Assembly: GCF_963677065.1 (NCBI RefSeq)
Contig: NZ_OY781872.1
Location: 1,111,419 to 1,175,418 of the forward strand
DNA: 64,000 nt
Source: an uncultured Methanoregula sp.
Lineage (GTDB): Archaea > Halobacteriota > Methanomicrobia > Methanomicrobiales > Methanospirillaceae
Reading direction: 5' to 3'
The notes below the pieces were generated by a model. That model saw only the letters and a program-made list of their open reading frames with translations, made no database searches and was not told the DNA's origin. The position numbers were made by a program, and so were the translations under genes. Positions 42,942 through 52,194 of this stretch are shown one piece after another (the first letter of the stretch is position 1; each line of letters opens with the position of its first letter).

Positions 42942-43712
42942 TCATTCCAGCCTTTTTCCCACGGTTGCAAGGTAGATCAGGAACTGGTCGGTTCCGTTTA
43001 TTCCCAGGATCGCGTTCATCCCGTCATCATCGAAGGCTGCAATGGCGCAGACCCCGCACCGGATGGCTTCTGCTGCCAGGTAGAGATTCTGGCAGACATG
43101 CCCGCAATCGAGGTGGAGATCGCGGTATCCCCGCTCGCCATAGCGCCATGTCATGCGGTACGGGACTGCCACCCAGAGAAAGACCGCGCCGCTCCGGAGC
43201 AGGAACTGCTGGTTGAAGCACGCTGCGGTTATTCGGATCGCGATCGTGGGATCGGTGTCCACCAGCTGGAGCCGGTGGGTGAGTGCGAGGTACCGGTACA
43301 GTCCCGGCTCAAGCTCATCTACGTTGTTTACCAGGATGTACGTTTCAAATGCATGGCGTGCGCCTGCGGAAGGAACCGTCCGGAACGTTGCAAGGTTTCC
43401 GTGGATGGTTTTCACGCCCTGGGTGCACCAGAGCAGGAATCCCAGTTCGTCAAGAGAAAGCGGCTCGTGGGCATAGGTGCGGATACTGGTACGCTGTTCA
43501 ATGACCTCGCGGAGATCGACCGGGGGTATCCCAAAGGAGTCCGGATGCGGGAGGGGGATTATGGGAAGTTCTGGATCTGCAGGCAGTTCGAGAGGAGGCT
43601 GGGGGAGGCCCTTCTGCTGGTCGCTCCTCCCGATATACTGGTATTTTGTCCGCTCCATGAACTCCCGGCCGGCTCCCCCGGCAGCCGGATTGCTGTCTTC
43701 CTGTTCTGCCAT
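42942..43712 (-). CDS. SagB/ThcOx-type nitroreductase-fold oxidoreductase
   Basis: 256 residues. Nitroreductase fold with EQRTSIRTYAHEPLSLDELGFLLWCTQG (landmarks RTSIRTY and LGFLLWCTQG), the PSAGARHAFETYILVNNV block and FLWVAVPYRMTWRYGERGYRDLHLD-type region with the conserved AGHVCQNLYLAAE-like DCGHVCQNLYLAAEAI. FMN-dependent relatives oxidise azolines in peptide natural products; stand-alone versions like this one are common in methanogens and have unknown substrates. Neighbouring genes show no peptide-modification cyclase. A start at Met19 is possible. Confidence 0.88.
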   Translation of the reverse strand: MAEQEDSNPAAGGAGREFMERTKYQYIGRSDQQKGLPQPPLELPADPELPIIPLPHPDSFGIPPVDLREVIEQRTSIRTYAHEPLSLDELGFLLWCTQGVKTIHGNLATFRTVPSAGARHAFETYILVNNVDELEPGLYRYLALTHRLQLVDTDPTIAIRITAACFNQQFLLRSGAVFLWVAVPYRMTWRYGERGYRDLHLDCGHVCQNLYLAAEAIRCGVCAIAAFDDDGMNAILGINGTDQFLIYLATVGKRLE

Positions 43713-43837
43713 TCCGGATCACTCCGTTCTGTGCATGTATGCCTGAGAGAACGTCAGATTATCGGTCCGGGCAGATGCCCGTGCAATTCCCCTAAGCACG
43801 CTTATACTCTTCGCCTGCGAACCTTCTCAGGAATATC

Positions 43838-45079
43838 GTGACCGGTCCAGCATTGCTCGGTAAGAATGGTTTTGCCGGTACCCTTGCCGGGTTCTGCAGT
43901 ACATCCGGCCACCCCACTCTTGAGGAAGATTCGGAGATTGGAACCGTCAGGGTAAAAAAATACACCAACGAATTCTGGACCTCGCGCCAGCGGCAGGCAT
44001 CCTCGATCCACGAGATCTCGTACCGGGCCTGCTTCAAACCCCAGCTTCCCCGTTTTTTTATCAGCCTCCTTACCCGGCCGGATGGCGTTGTGTACGATCC
44101 GTTCAACGGCCGCGGGACAACAGTCGTCGAAGCCGCCCTCCTTGGCCGGCGCGTCATCGCAAACGATGCAAATCCCCTGTCCCGGATAATGACCCTGCCC
44201 CGTTTCTATCCCCCCGGCCTTTCAGATGTGGAGGATCGTCTCGCGGCGATACCCCCGGGGAGCGATCGGGCAGAGATCGATCTCTCCATGTTCTATCACC
44301 CGGATACCGAGCAGGAGATCGTTGCACTGCGCCGGTATCTTCTCGAAAGAAGAGCAGCATCTCTGGATGACTCTATTGATCGGTGGATTGCCATGGTTGC
44401 AACGAACCGCTTGACCGGGCACTCCCGGGGTTTCTTCTCGGTGTACACCCTTCCCCCGAACCAGGCAGTTTCTCCGAAAAGCCAGAAGAAGATCAATGAG
44501 AAGCGCTGCCAGACCCCGGAATACCGGAACACCCGGCGCATCATCATAACCAAGACGAAAAGCCTCCTGCGCTCTGTGACTGCAGCAGACCTTGAGAACC
44601 TCAATCATGCCGGCAACACAGCGCTTCTCATAACCGGTGATGCACAGGAAAGCCCGGCCATACCGGATGAATCGGTAAACCTGACCGTCACGTCGCCGCC
44701 GTTCCTCGATATTGTCCAGTACCGCGAGGACAACTGGCTCCGCTGCTGGTTTAATGGACTCGATGCAAACGAGATCGGCAAAGAGATCACCATGGCCCGG
44801 ACCGTTGACCGGTGGGCCGTGGTGATGGGCCGGGTCTTCCGCGAACTCTACCGGATCACAGCACCGGGAGGATATGTTGCGTTCGAGGTAGGGGAAGTCC
44901 GCAACCGGACGATCCATCTCGAAGAACATGTGGTGCCACTCGGGGTTGCAGCCGGTTTTACCTGCGAATGCGTGCTCATCAACCAGCAGGCATTCACCAA
45001 GACTTCGAACATCTGGGGTGTCGGGAACATGGCGGCAGGCACGAACACCAACCGGATCGTGGTCTTCAGGAAGCCTTGA
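43838..45079 (+). CDS. Solitary DNA methyltransferase (N4-cytosine/N6-adenine type)
   Basis: 413 residues, GTG start, with a TATA-like CTTATAC about 32 bases upstream. The SAM-binding motif VYDPFNGRGTTVVEA occurs near residue 88 and the catalytic TSPPFLDIVQY near residue 288, so the catalytic motif follows the SAM motif. A central segment (about 150-270) would carry target recognition. TSPPF is a variant of the usual TSPPY. No restriction endonuclease or specificity gene is adjacent, so this is an orphan methylase, perhaps used in regulation or protection. The target sequence cannot be inferred. Confidence 0.88.
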   Translation: MTGPALLGKNGFAGTLAGFCSTSGHPTLEEDSEIGTVRVKKYTNEFWTSRQRQASSIHEISYRACFKPQLPRFFISLLTRPDGVVYDPFNGRGTTVVEAALLGRRVIANDANPLSRIMTLPRFYPPGLSDVEDRLAAIPPGSDRAEIDLSMFYHPDTEQEIVALRRYLLERRAASLDDSIDRWIAMVATNRLTGHSRGFFSVYTLPPNQAVSPKSQKKINEKRCQTPEYRNTRRIIITKTKSLLRSVTAADLENLNHAGNTALLITGDAQESPAIPDESVNLTVTSPPFLDIVQYREDNWLRCWFNGLDANEIGKEITMARTVDRWAVVMGRVFRELYRITAPGGYVAFEVGEVRNRTIHLEEHVVPLGVAAGFTCECVLINQQAFTKTSNIWGVGNMAAGTNTNRIVVFRKP

Positions 45080-45195
45080 AATCACGAATATGCCCATTAT
45101 TTTCAGGAACGCCGGCAAATCTTGATATTTGTTCAAAGGCAATTCAGAATGCGAGTGATACATCACAGGATTTCGTTTCCTGTCATCCTGGCAAG

Positions 45196-46272
45196 ATGCC
45201 TGAGGTAAGTTACATGGGCAGAGTACATTTCTGGAATTTCTGGAGCATGGTTGCCATCCTTTTGGCAGCAGTCCTCATACTACCGGCACCCGCCTGTGCT
45301 GCGGATACCGATACTGCCGATCATCATATCGCAGTCCGCCAGGCGCATCTTGCATGGGTAGCCCTTGATACGGAAACCCGGATGAATACAGCGCTCACGT
45401 ATATCGGAACCCGGTACAATACGGATACCACAAGGATATCAACGCTCCTTGCAGAACTGCAGGCGGAGGAAGCCAGGATCCCGTCGGCCCAGACGGATGC
45501 AGCGCTGGATTCCATCATATCGGATATCCGGGGGATAACCCGCCAGTTCCAGAACGAGGCCAAGGCCCAGATGATCGTGGGACAGGGCTCATGGAACGAA
45601 CTGACCCCCAAGATTGAGCTTGCGGTTTCCGGCAACCCGTACATTGAAGAGAAGAAGAATCTGTACTGGAGCACGCGGAAAACCGGCCAGCTGAGCGATT
45701 TTGATGCCTGGGCCGGGACTGCAGGGGCAGAACTGACGTCCCTGAGTGCCAAAGGATATGATACAACCAAAGCCCAGCGGGCACTGGATGTAACCGTGGC
45801 AAAACGGCCGGAACTGCAGGCGGCTCTTGAAGCCAGGGATGAAAACCAGGTGAGTGCAGCCGCGAGCCGGATCTTCGGCCTTTCGCAGGAGTACGTGACA
45901 AGGGCAGGAGAGATCGGGCAGCAGGTCCCGGACGACGCCCGTATCTGGTCGCTCCTGGAACAGGCGGACCGCATTACCGGAAAGGCGGACCAGCTCAGTG
46001 CCGATACTCTCAGGATAACGCTGGATCTCGGCGCGGCTGAACCGGCGCTCTCCTCCCTGAAAACGGATATTACAAATACCAAGCGCCTGCTTGCTGCCGG
46101 CAAACTCGAAACCGCTAAAAGGAACCTGCCGGTCCTCAGGAAAGATCTCACCGATCTGGCCGAGGGCTATCGGGCTATCGCACGCAGTGCAAACCTTCCG
46201 GCAGATCTATCTGAAGCGCTGAATGCGATGGCCGTCAGTCTTGATAACACCGCAGACCAGATGGGGGCCTGA
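45196..46272 (+). CDS. Exported helical protein
   Basis: 358 residues from the first ATG (a second at 45214 would remove six). I do not recognise a family. A signal peptide (core MVAILLAAVLILPAPACA) ends near residue 36. The mature part is almost all helical with heptad-like patterns and many Ala, Gln, Thr and Leu, for example ALTYIGTRYNTDTTRISTLL-type segments quoted in part (ALTYIGTRYN). It probably forms long extracellular helical bundles. The next gene, for a lipoprotein, starts after a single base, so the two are co-translated and likely work together at the cell surface. Confidence 0.75.
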   Translation: MPEVSYMGRVHFWNFWSMVAILLAAVLILPAPACAADTDTADHHIAVRQAHLAWVALDTETRMNTALTYIGTRYNTDTTRISTLLAELQAEEARIPSAQTDAALDSIISDIRGITRQFQNEAKAQMIVGQGSWNELTPKIELAVSGNPYIEEKKNLYWSTRKTGQLSDFDAWAGTAGAELTSLSAKGYDTTKAQRALDVTVAKRPELQAALEARDENQVSAAASRIFGLSQEYVTRAGEIGQQVPDDARIWSLLEQADRITGKADQLSADTLRITLDLGAAEPALSSLKTDITNTKRLLAAGKLETAKRNLPVLRKDLTDLAEGYRAIARSANLPADLSEALNAMAVSLDNTADQMGA

Positions 46273-46273
46273 C

Positions 46274-46732
46274 ATGAACAAACCCGCGCCGCTTCGTGGC
46301 ATTCTTGTCTGCGCATTCCTGGTGGCCTGCCTTGTGGCTGCCAGCGGCTGCGCCACGGTAGGGCTGGACAGCAAGCCATCCCCGACTCCCACAAAGGTGA
46401 TCCCGCTTCCGCAGGTCACGTCAACTGCATCGTCAGTCCAGACGCTCCAGACCCTGCGGACAATCGCCCCGGCAACGACTTCCCCCGTGGTCATTCCTGT
46501 CACAACGCTTGTCCGGGAGACCCGGTACAGCGTAAAAACCTGCGCCGGGCTGGGCGGCTACGTAGTATCCCCGGGCGGGAGCTGCACGGGGCAATGGCTG
46601 GATGCAACGGACACGTTTTCCTGCTGCTCTGCTCCACCGGTTTCCGGAGTCACGGGAAATCTTTCAGTCCGGGCAGTTCCCCTAGACCTGAGGGTGAATG
46701 TTGCAGACGATCCCGGCAGCATCATACCCTGA
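46274..46732 (+). CDS. Small lipoprotein with a cysteine-rich C-terminal domain
   Basis: 152 residues. A signal peptide ends in the lipobox LVAASGC at about residue 25. A Thr/Pro-rich linker (about 30-80) leads a compact C-terminal domain with CAGLGGYVV, GGSCTG and SCCSA, four cysteines that could form two disulphides. I recognise no family. It is one base after the exported helical protein, which suggests a two-component surface complex. Confidence 0.75.
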   Translation: MNKPAPLRGILVCAFLVACLVAASGCATVGLDSKPSPTPTKVIPLPQVTSTASSVQTLQTLRTIAPATTSPVVIPVTTLVRETRYSVKTCAGLGGYVVSPGGSCTGQWLDATDTFSCCSAPPVSGVTGNLSVRAVPLDLRVNVADDPGSIIP

Positions 46733-46827
46733 TCCCTTTTTTTATCCTGCAGTGTCTTCTCTCGGATCCCGGATAACGTTCCGGTGAAAAAGTACGCCTT
46801 AAGTATCACAACAGCCAACGTGTATTC

Positions 46828-48489
46828 ATGGTCACCCGTATCAGGCGGTATGCACAGATTATCGATGTGCTGGGCAACTACGGATTCAGCATTGGTCTTG
46901 AAAAGATGTTCCCCGGAAGGGCTGGCTTCCGTCTCCCCACCTCCGGAAAAACCCCTGAAACCTCCACGGTGTACGAACGGATACGGCTGGCACTCGAAGA
47001 CCTGGGACCCACCTTTGTGAAGTTCGGCCAGATCATGAGCACGAGGACCGAACTTCTGCCGCCGGAGATGATCGAGCAGCTCAAGAAACTCCAGGACCAT
47101 GCAAAGCCGATCCCGTTCTCCGAGGTACGGGCCATCCTTGAAGAGAACATCCCTGACCTGGACGACCATTTCTGCGAGATCGAGGAGACCCCGGTGGCAT
47201 CGGCATCGATAGGCCAGGTCCATCGTGCATTTCTCAAGGACGGGACGATGGTTGCCATCAAGGTCCAGCGCCCGGGCATCCCCGAACTCATCGAGACGGA
47301 TATCGGGATCCTCCAGTCCATGGCAGAAAGGATCGAGACGGTCTTTCCCGAGACCCGGGTCTACAACCCGACCGGTATGGTGGACGACTTTGCCCACCAG
47401 ATCGTAAAAGAACTGGATTTCACAAGGGAAGCCCGCAACATGGACCGGATGGCCCGCAACTTCCACGATGTGCCCGGGATTCATTTCCCGAAAATTTACT
47501 GGGAGTTCACCCGTCCGCACGTCATGGTCATGGAGTTCATCGAAGGTGTCCGGATCGACAACGCGGAGGCCATCAGCGAGATGGGCTTCGTTCCCCACGA
47601 TATCGGCGTCCGGGGGTTCCACGCCTACCTGAAGATGATCTTCGAGGACGGTTTTTTCCACGGCGATCCGCACCCGGGCAACCTGTTCGTTTCCAAGACC
47701 GGCGATATAGTTTTCCTGGACTTCGGGATCGTCGGTATCCTGCGGCCGGAGAAGCGGCAGCTCTTCATCAACCTCCTCTTCGCCCTCGTCAACGATGATA
47801 TCGAACTGATGCTCCGGTCGCTTGAGGGCTTCGGGATCGTCATTGCCGAGGAAGACCGGGAAGCCATACGGGACGATCTCTACCTCCTGATGCACGACTT
47901 TTCCGGCGGGGGTGGCGATGGCGTATCCCAGCTCAACTTCGGTCTGGTCGTGAGCGAACTGACTGAGACCATGCGCCGCTACAAACTCCGGGTGCCGATG
48001 AACCTGATGCTCCTCTTAAAGGTCTTCATGATGGTCCTGGATGTGGGTGTCCGGCTCGATCCCAAGTTCAATTTCGGCAAGGAGGTCACTCCCTACCTCT
48101 CGAAGCTGGCCGATACCAACAATTTTTCCGCAGCCTACCTCAAACGGGCCTCGATGACTCTCCTGGAAGCTGCCGATGCCCTCTTCGATATGCCCCGCAA
48201 CCTCAACCTCATGCTGAGGCGGCTTTCTACAGGTACATTCAAGCTGGAGATCGTTGACACGGATATCCAGAAACTCCAGATGGCGCTTGACAAGGCCAGC
48301 GACAAGCTCATGATGGCCCTCGTCGTTGCGGCCCTTGTAGTGGGTTCCTCCATGGTTATCAGCGCCCAGCCAAGCGAGCTGCCCAAACAGATCATATGGA
48401 TTGCAATTGCAGGGTACACGGCCGCTGTGCTGGTCGGGTTCTATGCTATCTACCACGTGATCTTCCTGCGGTTCAGGATGGACCGTTAA
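46828..48489 (+). CDS. UbiB/ABC1 (ADCK)-family atypical kinase
   Basis: 553 residues. The family's N-terminal [15 protein letters not shown] carries the KxGQ motif near residue 65, the Ala-rich nucleotide loop is [11 protein letters not shown] near residue 125, and the catalytic region has [10 protein letters not shown] and DFGIVG. Two transmembrane helices (about 490-510 and 520-543) anchor the C-terminus. Bacterial UbiB supports ubiquinone synthesis. Methanogens of this group make no ubiquinone, so an isoprenoid-lipid or other role is likely. Confidence 0.92.
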   Translation: MVTRIRRYAQIIDVLGNYGFSIGLEKMFPGRAGFRLPTSGKTPETSTVYERIRLALEDLGPTFVKFGQIMSTRTELLPPEMIEQLKKLQDHAKPIPFSEVRAILEENIPDLDDHFCEIEETPVASASIGQVHRAFLKDGTMVAIKVQRPGIPELIETDIGILQSMAERIETVFPETRVYNPTGMVDDFAHQIVKELDFTREARNMDRMARNFHDVPGIHFPKIYWEFTRPHVMVMEFIEGVRIDNAEAISEMGFVPHDIGVRGFHAYLKMIFEDGFFHGDPHPGNLFVSKTGDIVFLDFGIVGILRPEKRQLFINLLFALVNDDIELMLRSLEGFGIVIAEEDREAIRDDLYLLMHDFSGGGGDGVSQLNFGLVVSELTETMRRYKLRVPMNLMLLLKVFMMVLDVGVRLDPKFNFGKEVTPYLSKLADTNNFSAAYLKRASMTLLEAADALFDMPRNLNLMLRRLSTGTFKLEIVDTDIQKLQMALDKASDKLMMALVVAALVVGSSMVISAQPSELPKQIIWIAIAGYTAAVLVGFYAIYHVIFLRFRMDR

Positions 48490-48507
48490 GAACAGAATTG
48501 TGCGGGA

Positions 48508-49026
48508 TTACCGCACTGCATCTTTCAGGATCTTCCATTTTTCAAGAATCTCTTCATACCGTGCCCGGGCATGTGCCGGACTCGTTGACGGCAGGGCAAC
48601 AACTTCAACTCCCGGATCTCGAAACGATTTCCGGAAGTACCGGGCTGCCGTGCTCCCGTTGAGTGCGATGAGCACAATGCCGGGATGGCTGGAAAGAAAG
48701 CCTCCGATATCGTTGAAGACCGGATCACGGATCTTACTATCCGCACTCCCCTCCCGGGAACAGCAGCAGATCACATCCCAGAGGGCTACCCGGTGTACTT
48801 TGATCTGTTCAATACGCTCTTCGTACGGGAGCGAGGCACTGATGCAGAAGAGATCTTCCATGATCCTCCAGAACCGGTTCTTCGGGTTCCCGTAGTACAT
48901 CCTTCCGTGGAGCGAGAGGACACTTGGGAAACTGCCGAGTATCAGGACCCGGGGGTTGTTCCCACATATCGGCAGGAGGCCCCCTGCGGTTGCTTCCGCG
49001 CCGGAAATGAGGGTTTCGCGAATCAT
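48508..49026 (-). CDS. DNA-deoxyinosine glycosylase (uracil-DNA glycosylase superfamily)
   Basis: 172 residues. Characteristic blocks are ILGSFPSVLSLHGRMYYGNPKNRFW, represented by GSFPSVLSL and YYGNPKNRFW, then ALWDVI, ALNGSTAARYF and LPSTSPAHA. These match the hypoxanthine-DNA glycosylase branch (UDG family 6) known from Methanosarcina. It removes hypoxanthine produced by adenine deamination. Convergent with the UbiB-like gene, 18 bases apart. Confidence 0.9.
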   Translation of the reverse strand: MIRETLISGAEATAGGLLPICGNNPRVLILGSFPSVLSLHGRMYYGNPKNRFWRIMEDLFCISASLPYEERIEQIKVHRVALWDVICCCSREGSADSKIRDPVFNDIGGFLSSHPGIVLIALNGSTAARYFRKSFRDPGVEVVALPSTSPAHARARYEEILEKWKILKDAVR

Positions 49027-49068
49027 ACGATCAGGTACCTGACCTGCGCCTGATGGAGAAAAGAATGG

Positions 49069-49347
49069 TTATTGTTTGTAATAGAGGTTGCAGTGGCAGT
49101 GACCCATGGTGGAAATCTCGTCCTTGTGGTAAATGCAGGGGCACTCGATGTTCCTGTCCTTCTCCTCATCCCCGCTCCGGAGCCGGCAGGGGCAGTAGGG
49201 CCGCCCGAACTTGGTCTTGTTGCGCACGAGCCCCTTGATGACCGTGGATAGTTGTTTTTCATCGGCGTTGAGGGTCCAGTGCTGCTTGTGGGCATACGCC
49301 TTCGCCCACTTCAGCATATCCTCTTCTGCATGAATATCTTCTGTCAT
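49069..49347 (-). CDS. Ferredoxin-thioredoxin reductase catalytic subunit
   Basis: 92 residues. Six of the seven conserved cysteines of FTR beta are visible as CPC (Cys52, 54), CPC (Cys69, 71) and HCHC (Cys84, 86), which hold a [4Fe-4S] cluster next to a redox-active disulphide. The enzyme passes electrons from ferredoxin to thioredoxin-like proteins. There is no gene for the variable subunit beside it, as usual in methanogens. It lies between the glycosylase and purC on the same strand. Confidence 0.92.
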   Translation of the reverse strand: MTEDIHAEEDMLKWAKAYAHKQHWTLNADEKQLSTVIKGLVRNKTKFGRPYCPCRLRSGDEEKDRNIECPCIYHKDEISTMGHCHCNLYYKQ

Positions 49348-49432
49348 AATATCCGATTGAACTCTTTTGTGGTCACGATACTTTTTGCATATGAGACGTT
49401 AGTCTTTGCGCTTGACCGGACGATCAGCCTGT

Positions 49433-50152
49433 TTACCGCTTTTTTGCGGTCTTCGTGATCCGCTGCGCGACCCTGTTGTAGGTATCCATCACATCTCCCT
49501 TGTTGAACCGGTAGACATCCTTGTCGAGCGACTCGCCGGTCTTCTTGTCCCAGAGGCGCATGGAGTCCATGCTGATCTCGTCGCCGAGATAAATGGTCCT
49601 GCCCTGTTTGCCGAATTCAATCTTGAAATCAACAAGGGTTATTCCCTCCCGGGCCAGGAGTTTTTTCAGGTGGAGGTTCACTTCGAGCGCAGCTTTTTTG
49701 ATCCTCCTGAGTTCCTGCGGGGTTGCGAGTTTCAGGGCAACGATCAGGTCGTCGTTGAGCATCGGGTCGTGCCGGGAGTCGTCCTTGAAATCGATGACAA
49801 TGACCGGAGGATCCAGTTTCGTCCCTTCCTTGAACGGGTAATTCCGGACAATGGAGCCGGCCGCGATGTTCCGGACAATCACTTCGAGCGGGATCATCTC
49901 CAGTTCGCGGACCGCCATGCGGTTGCCATCCAGCATCTCGATAAAATGGGTCTTGACGCCGTTCTTTGCGAGATAGTCGAAGAAGAACGCCGAAACCCCC
50001 GCATTATAACTGCCCTTGTTCTTGAGGGTATCTTTCTTGCCGCCGTCAAATGCGGTGATGTCGTCCCGGAATTCAACGATCAGTCTGCCTTTTTTATCCG
50101 TCCGGTACACCGATTTGGCTTTCCCGGCATAGAGAAGGTCTTTCTGCTTCAC
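49433..50152 (-). CDS. purC: Phosphoribosylaminoimidazole-succinocarboxamide synthase (SAICAR synthetase)
   Basis: 239 residues, GTG start. Landmarks are LLYAGKAKSVYRTD, VEFRDDITAFDG, GVKTHFIEM, PLEVIVRNIAAGS and DFKIEFGKQG. It ligates aspartate to CAIR in purine synthesis using ATP. cofG ends ten bases upstream on the same strand, so the two genes are co-transcribed. Confidence 0.96.
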   Translation of the reverse strand: MKQKDLLYAGKAKSVYRTDKKGRLIVEFRDDITAFDGGKKDTLKNKGSYNAGVSAFFFDYLAKNGVKTHFIEMLDGNRMAVRELEMIPLEVIVRNIAAGSIVRNYPFKEGTKLDPPVIVIDFKDDSRHDPMLNDDLIVALKLATPQELRRIKKAALEVNLHLKKLLAREGITLVDFKIEFGKQGRTIYLGDEISMDSMRLWDKKTGESLDKDVYRFNKGDVMDTYNRVAQRITKTAKKR

Positions 50153-50162
50153 GATCTGCTCC

Positions 50163-51134
50163 TTACCTTATTCTTTGTTCGAGCCGATTAATTAGAGGTT
50201 GCAAGGCCGGCGGGTACCAGCCCCGCTCAATAAACCGGGGATAGATGCAGAGCCTCTCCTTGAGGACTGCATCCCCGGCAATAGCCTTAAGTTCGTCAAA
50301 CGCCGGCCACGGGTGTTCCGGGTTCACGTAATCGATGGTGACCGGTGATATGCCTCCCAGATCATCGACCCCGCAGGGAATCAGGAGCGAGGCATCGATG
50401 AGGTTCGGCGGGATCTGGATGGCAATCTCCTCCTGGAGAATGTCCCGCGCCATACGTATGGTGGCGCAGATCTCATCGGTCGTCGGCACCGGGCTCCCCG
50501 CAAGCTCGGTTCCGGGCTTGGGACAGAAGTTCTGGATGATCACTTCCTGGATGTGCCCGTAGCGCTTCTGGAGATTACGGATGGCAAAGAGCGAATCCTC
50601 CCGGTCGGCCATGGTCTCGCCGATCCCAAGGAGGAGTCCTGTTGTGAATGGTATCTTCAGTTTTCCCGCATCCTCCATCATGGCCAGGCGGACATCCGGC
50701 GACTTGCCCGCGGAAGTGGCATGGGCCGGGATCTCCGCGGTGGTCTCGAGCATCAGTCCCATGCTCGCGTTCACCTGCCGGAGCCGGTCCATCTCGTCAT
50801 AGGTGAGGATACCTGCATTGGTGTGGGGCAGGATACCGTATCCGATGCTCATGTTGCACATGGCCTCGCAGTAATCGAGGATCGTGTTGAACCCTTTCGA
50901 CCTGATGAGGTCTGCAAATCCCGGTTCGTTCTCAGGCCGTTCGCCAAAGGTGAAGAGAGCCTCCGTGCACCCAAGGGCCGCTCCCCGCTCAAGTGTCCGC
51001 CCGACATCCTCGGGAGACATAAGGCAGCCCTCCTGCACGGGGGTTCGGAAGCAGCAGTACCCGCATCGGTTGTGGCAGACCGTAGTGAGCGGGAGAAAGA
51101 CATTCTTTGAGAAAGTAACGGTCCGCAACTGCAT
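50163..51134 (-). CDS. cofG: FO synthase subunit CofG (7,8-didemethyl-8-hydroxy-5-deazariboflavin synthase)
   Basis: 323 residues from ATG 51134, with in-frame upstream codons rejected because the family starts near the QLRTVTFSKNVFLPLT block. The radical-SAM motif is CHNRCGYC (Cys20, 24, 27). Further CofG blocks include FGERPE, YGILPHTNAG, LGIGET and NFCPKPGT. With CofH it joins tyrosine to the deazaflavin precursor, the first committed step of F420 synthesis. No cofH is visible in the window. It precedes purC with ten bases between. Confidence 0.95.
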   Translation of the reverse strand: MQLRTVTFSKNVFLPLTTVCHNRCGYCCFRTPVQEGCLMSPEDVGRTLERGAALGCTEALFTFGERPENEPGFADLIRSKGFNTILDYCEAMCNMSIGYGILPHTNAGILTYDEMDRLRQVNASMGLMLETTAEIPAHATSAGKSPDVRLAMMEDAGKLKIPFTTGLLLGIGETMADREDSLFAIRNLQKRYGHIQEVIIQNFCPKPGTELAGSPVPTTDEICATIRMARDILQEEIAIQIPPNLIDASLLIPCGVDDLGGISPVTIDYVNPEHPWPAFDELKAIAGDAVLKERLCIYPRFIERGWYPPALQPLINRLEQRIR

Positions 51135-51291
51135 GAGATGAGGTATACCTGCGCACCTATTGAAACCTGTTGTTGAGGTGTGACCTTTTGCCGGCTCTCC
51201 CCTGATGAAAAAGACAACAATAATGTGCCGGGCAGACATAATTCAAATTGCCTAACAAGCGGTTCAGGGGCATAATCTTTCGGGGATTCTG

Positions 51292-52047
51292 ATGTTGTTC
51301 AAGGAAAAGGAACCGGCTGCGGAACCGGAAAGAAACTCTGCGGGAACAGAGGAACCGCTGTATGCCGGCATGACACCCGACGAACTGAGGTGTGCGCTGG
51401 CATTTGCAGAAAAGAAGCTCCAGCTGGTTGGCAGCGTCACCCGCCACGATGTTCTCAACCAGCTCACGGCAATTGTCGGGTATAACGAACTGCTCGGGAT
51501 GATGATCGAAGATCCCAAACTCCTGACCTATCTGGAGCGGGAAAAAACTGCGGTTGACAAGATCCGCCGGCAGTTTGCCTTTGCCAAGGATTACCAGAAT
51601 ATCGGGGCTCTTCCCCCGGCATGGCTCCCGCTGCGGCAGCTCATCCACCAGGCCGGCGAAGAGGTCGACCTGCGCCCCGTCCAGATTGCTGACGAGACCG
51701 GGCAGGCAGCGATCTTTGCCGATCCCCAGCTCGGGAAGGCGATGATCCAGATCCTTGACAATACCAAGCGTCATGGGATCAAAGCTACCCGGATCCGCAT
51801 CTCCCTGCAGGATGGTCCGTCTGGCTGTACGCAGCTGGTTTTCGAAGACGATGGCGAAGGGATCCCCTCTGGCGACAAGACCAAAATCTTTGAACGCGGT
51901 TTTGGCAAAGGCACCGGGTGGGGCCTCTTTTTGGTGCGGGAGATCCTCGCATTCTGCGGGATGACTATCCGGGAGACTGGTGACCCTGGCAAAGGGGCAC
52001 GCTTCGAGATCAGCATCCCGGAAGAAAAAATAAAGAAGAACGGGTAA
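51292..52047 (+). CDS. Short soluble histidine kinase
   Basis: 251 residues with no membrane or sensor domain. The dimerisation motif is VTRHDVLNQLTAIVGYNELL (His52), the ATPase domain has ILDNTKRHG as N box, FEDDGEGIP as G1 and GFGKGTGWGLFLVREIL as the G2 lid. This is the HDxLNQ kinase type common in Methanomicrobiales. It lacks a receiver partner next door, so its input and output are unknown, and it probably relies on partners for sensing. Divergent from cofG. Confidence 0.9.
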   Translation: MLFKEKEPAAEPERNSAGTEEPLYAGMTPDELRCALAFAEKKLQLVGSVTRHDVLNQLTAIVGYNELLGMMIEDPKLLTYLEREKTAVDKIRRQFAFAKDYQNIGALPPAWLPLRQLIHQAGEEVDLRPVQIADETGQAAIFADPQLGKAMIQILDNTKRHGIKATRIRISLQDGPSGCTQLVFEDDGEGIPSGDKTKIFERGFGKGTGWGLFLVREILAFCGMTIRETGDPGKGARFEISIPEEKIKKNG

Positions 52048-52194
52048 CTACCCTGTAAATTTTTCCGGCCAACGCGAACTGTATAACCTTCACGGGACCG
52101 GAACTCTTATCCGTACCCTGTACGATATGTCCTCCCCTGTGTTCCCGGGGGAAAGACCGCCGGTTTTTATTCCCTGCAGACGAACAGTGGTTGA

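Noticed and set aside
46558..47895. 445-codon minus-strand frame opposite the UbiB-like gene
   Set aside because: Shadow of a conserved kinase gene on the plus strand.
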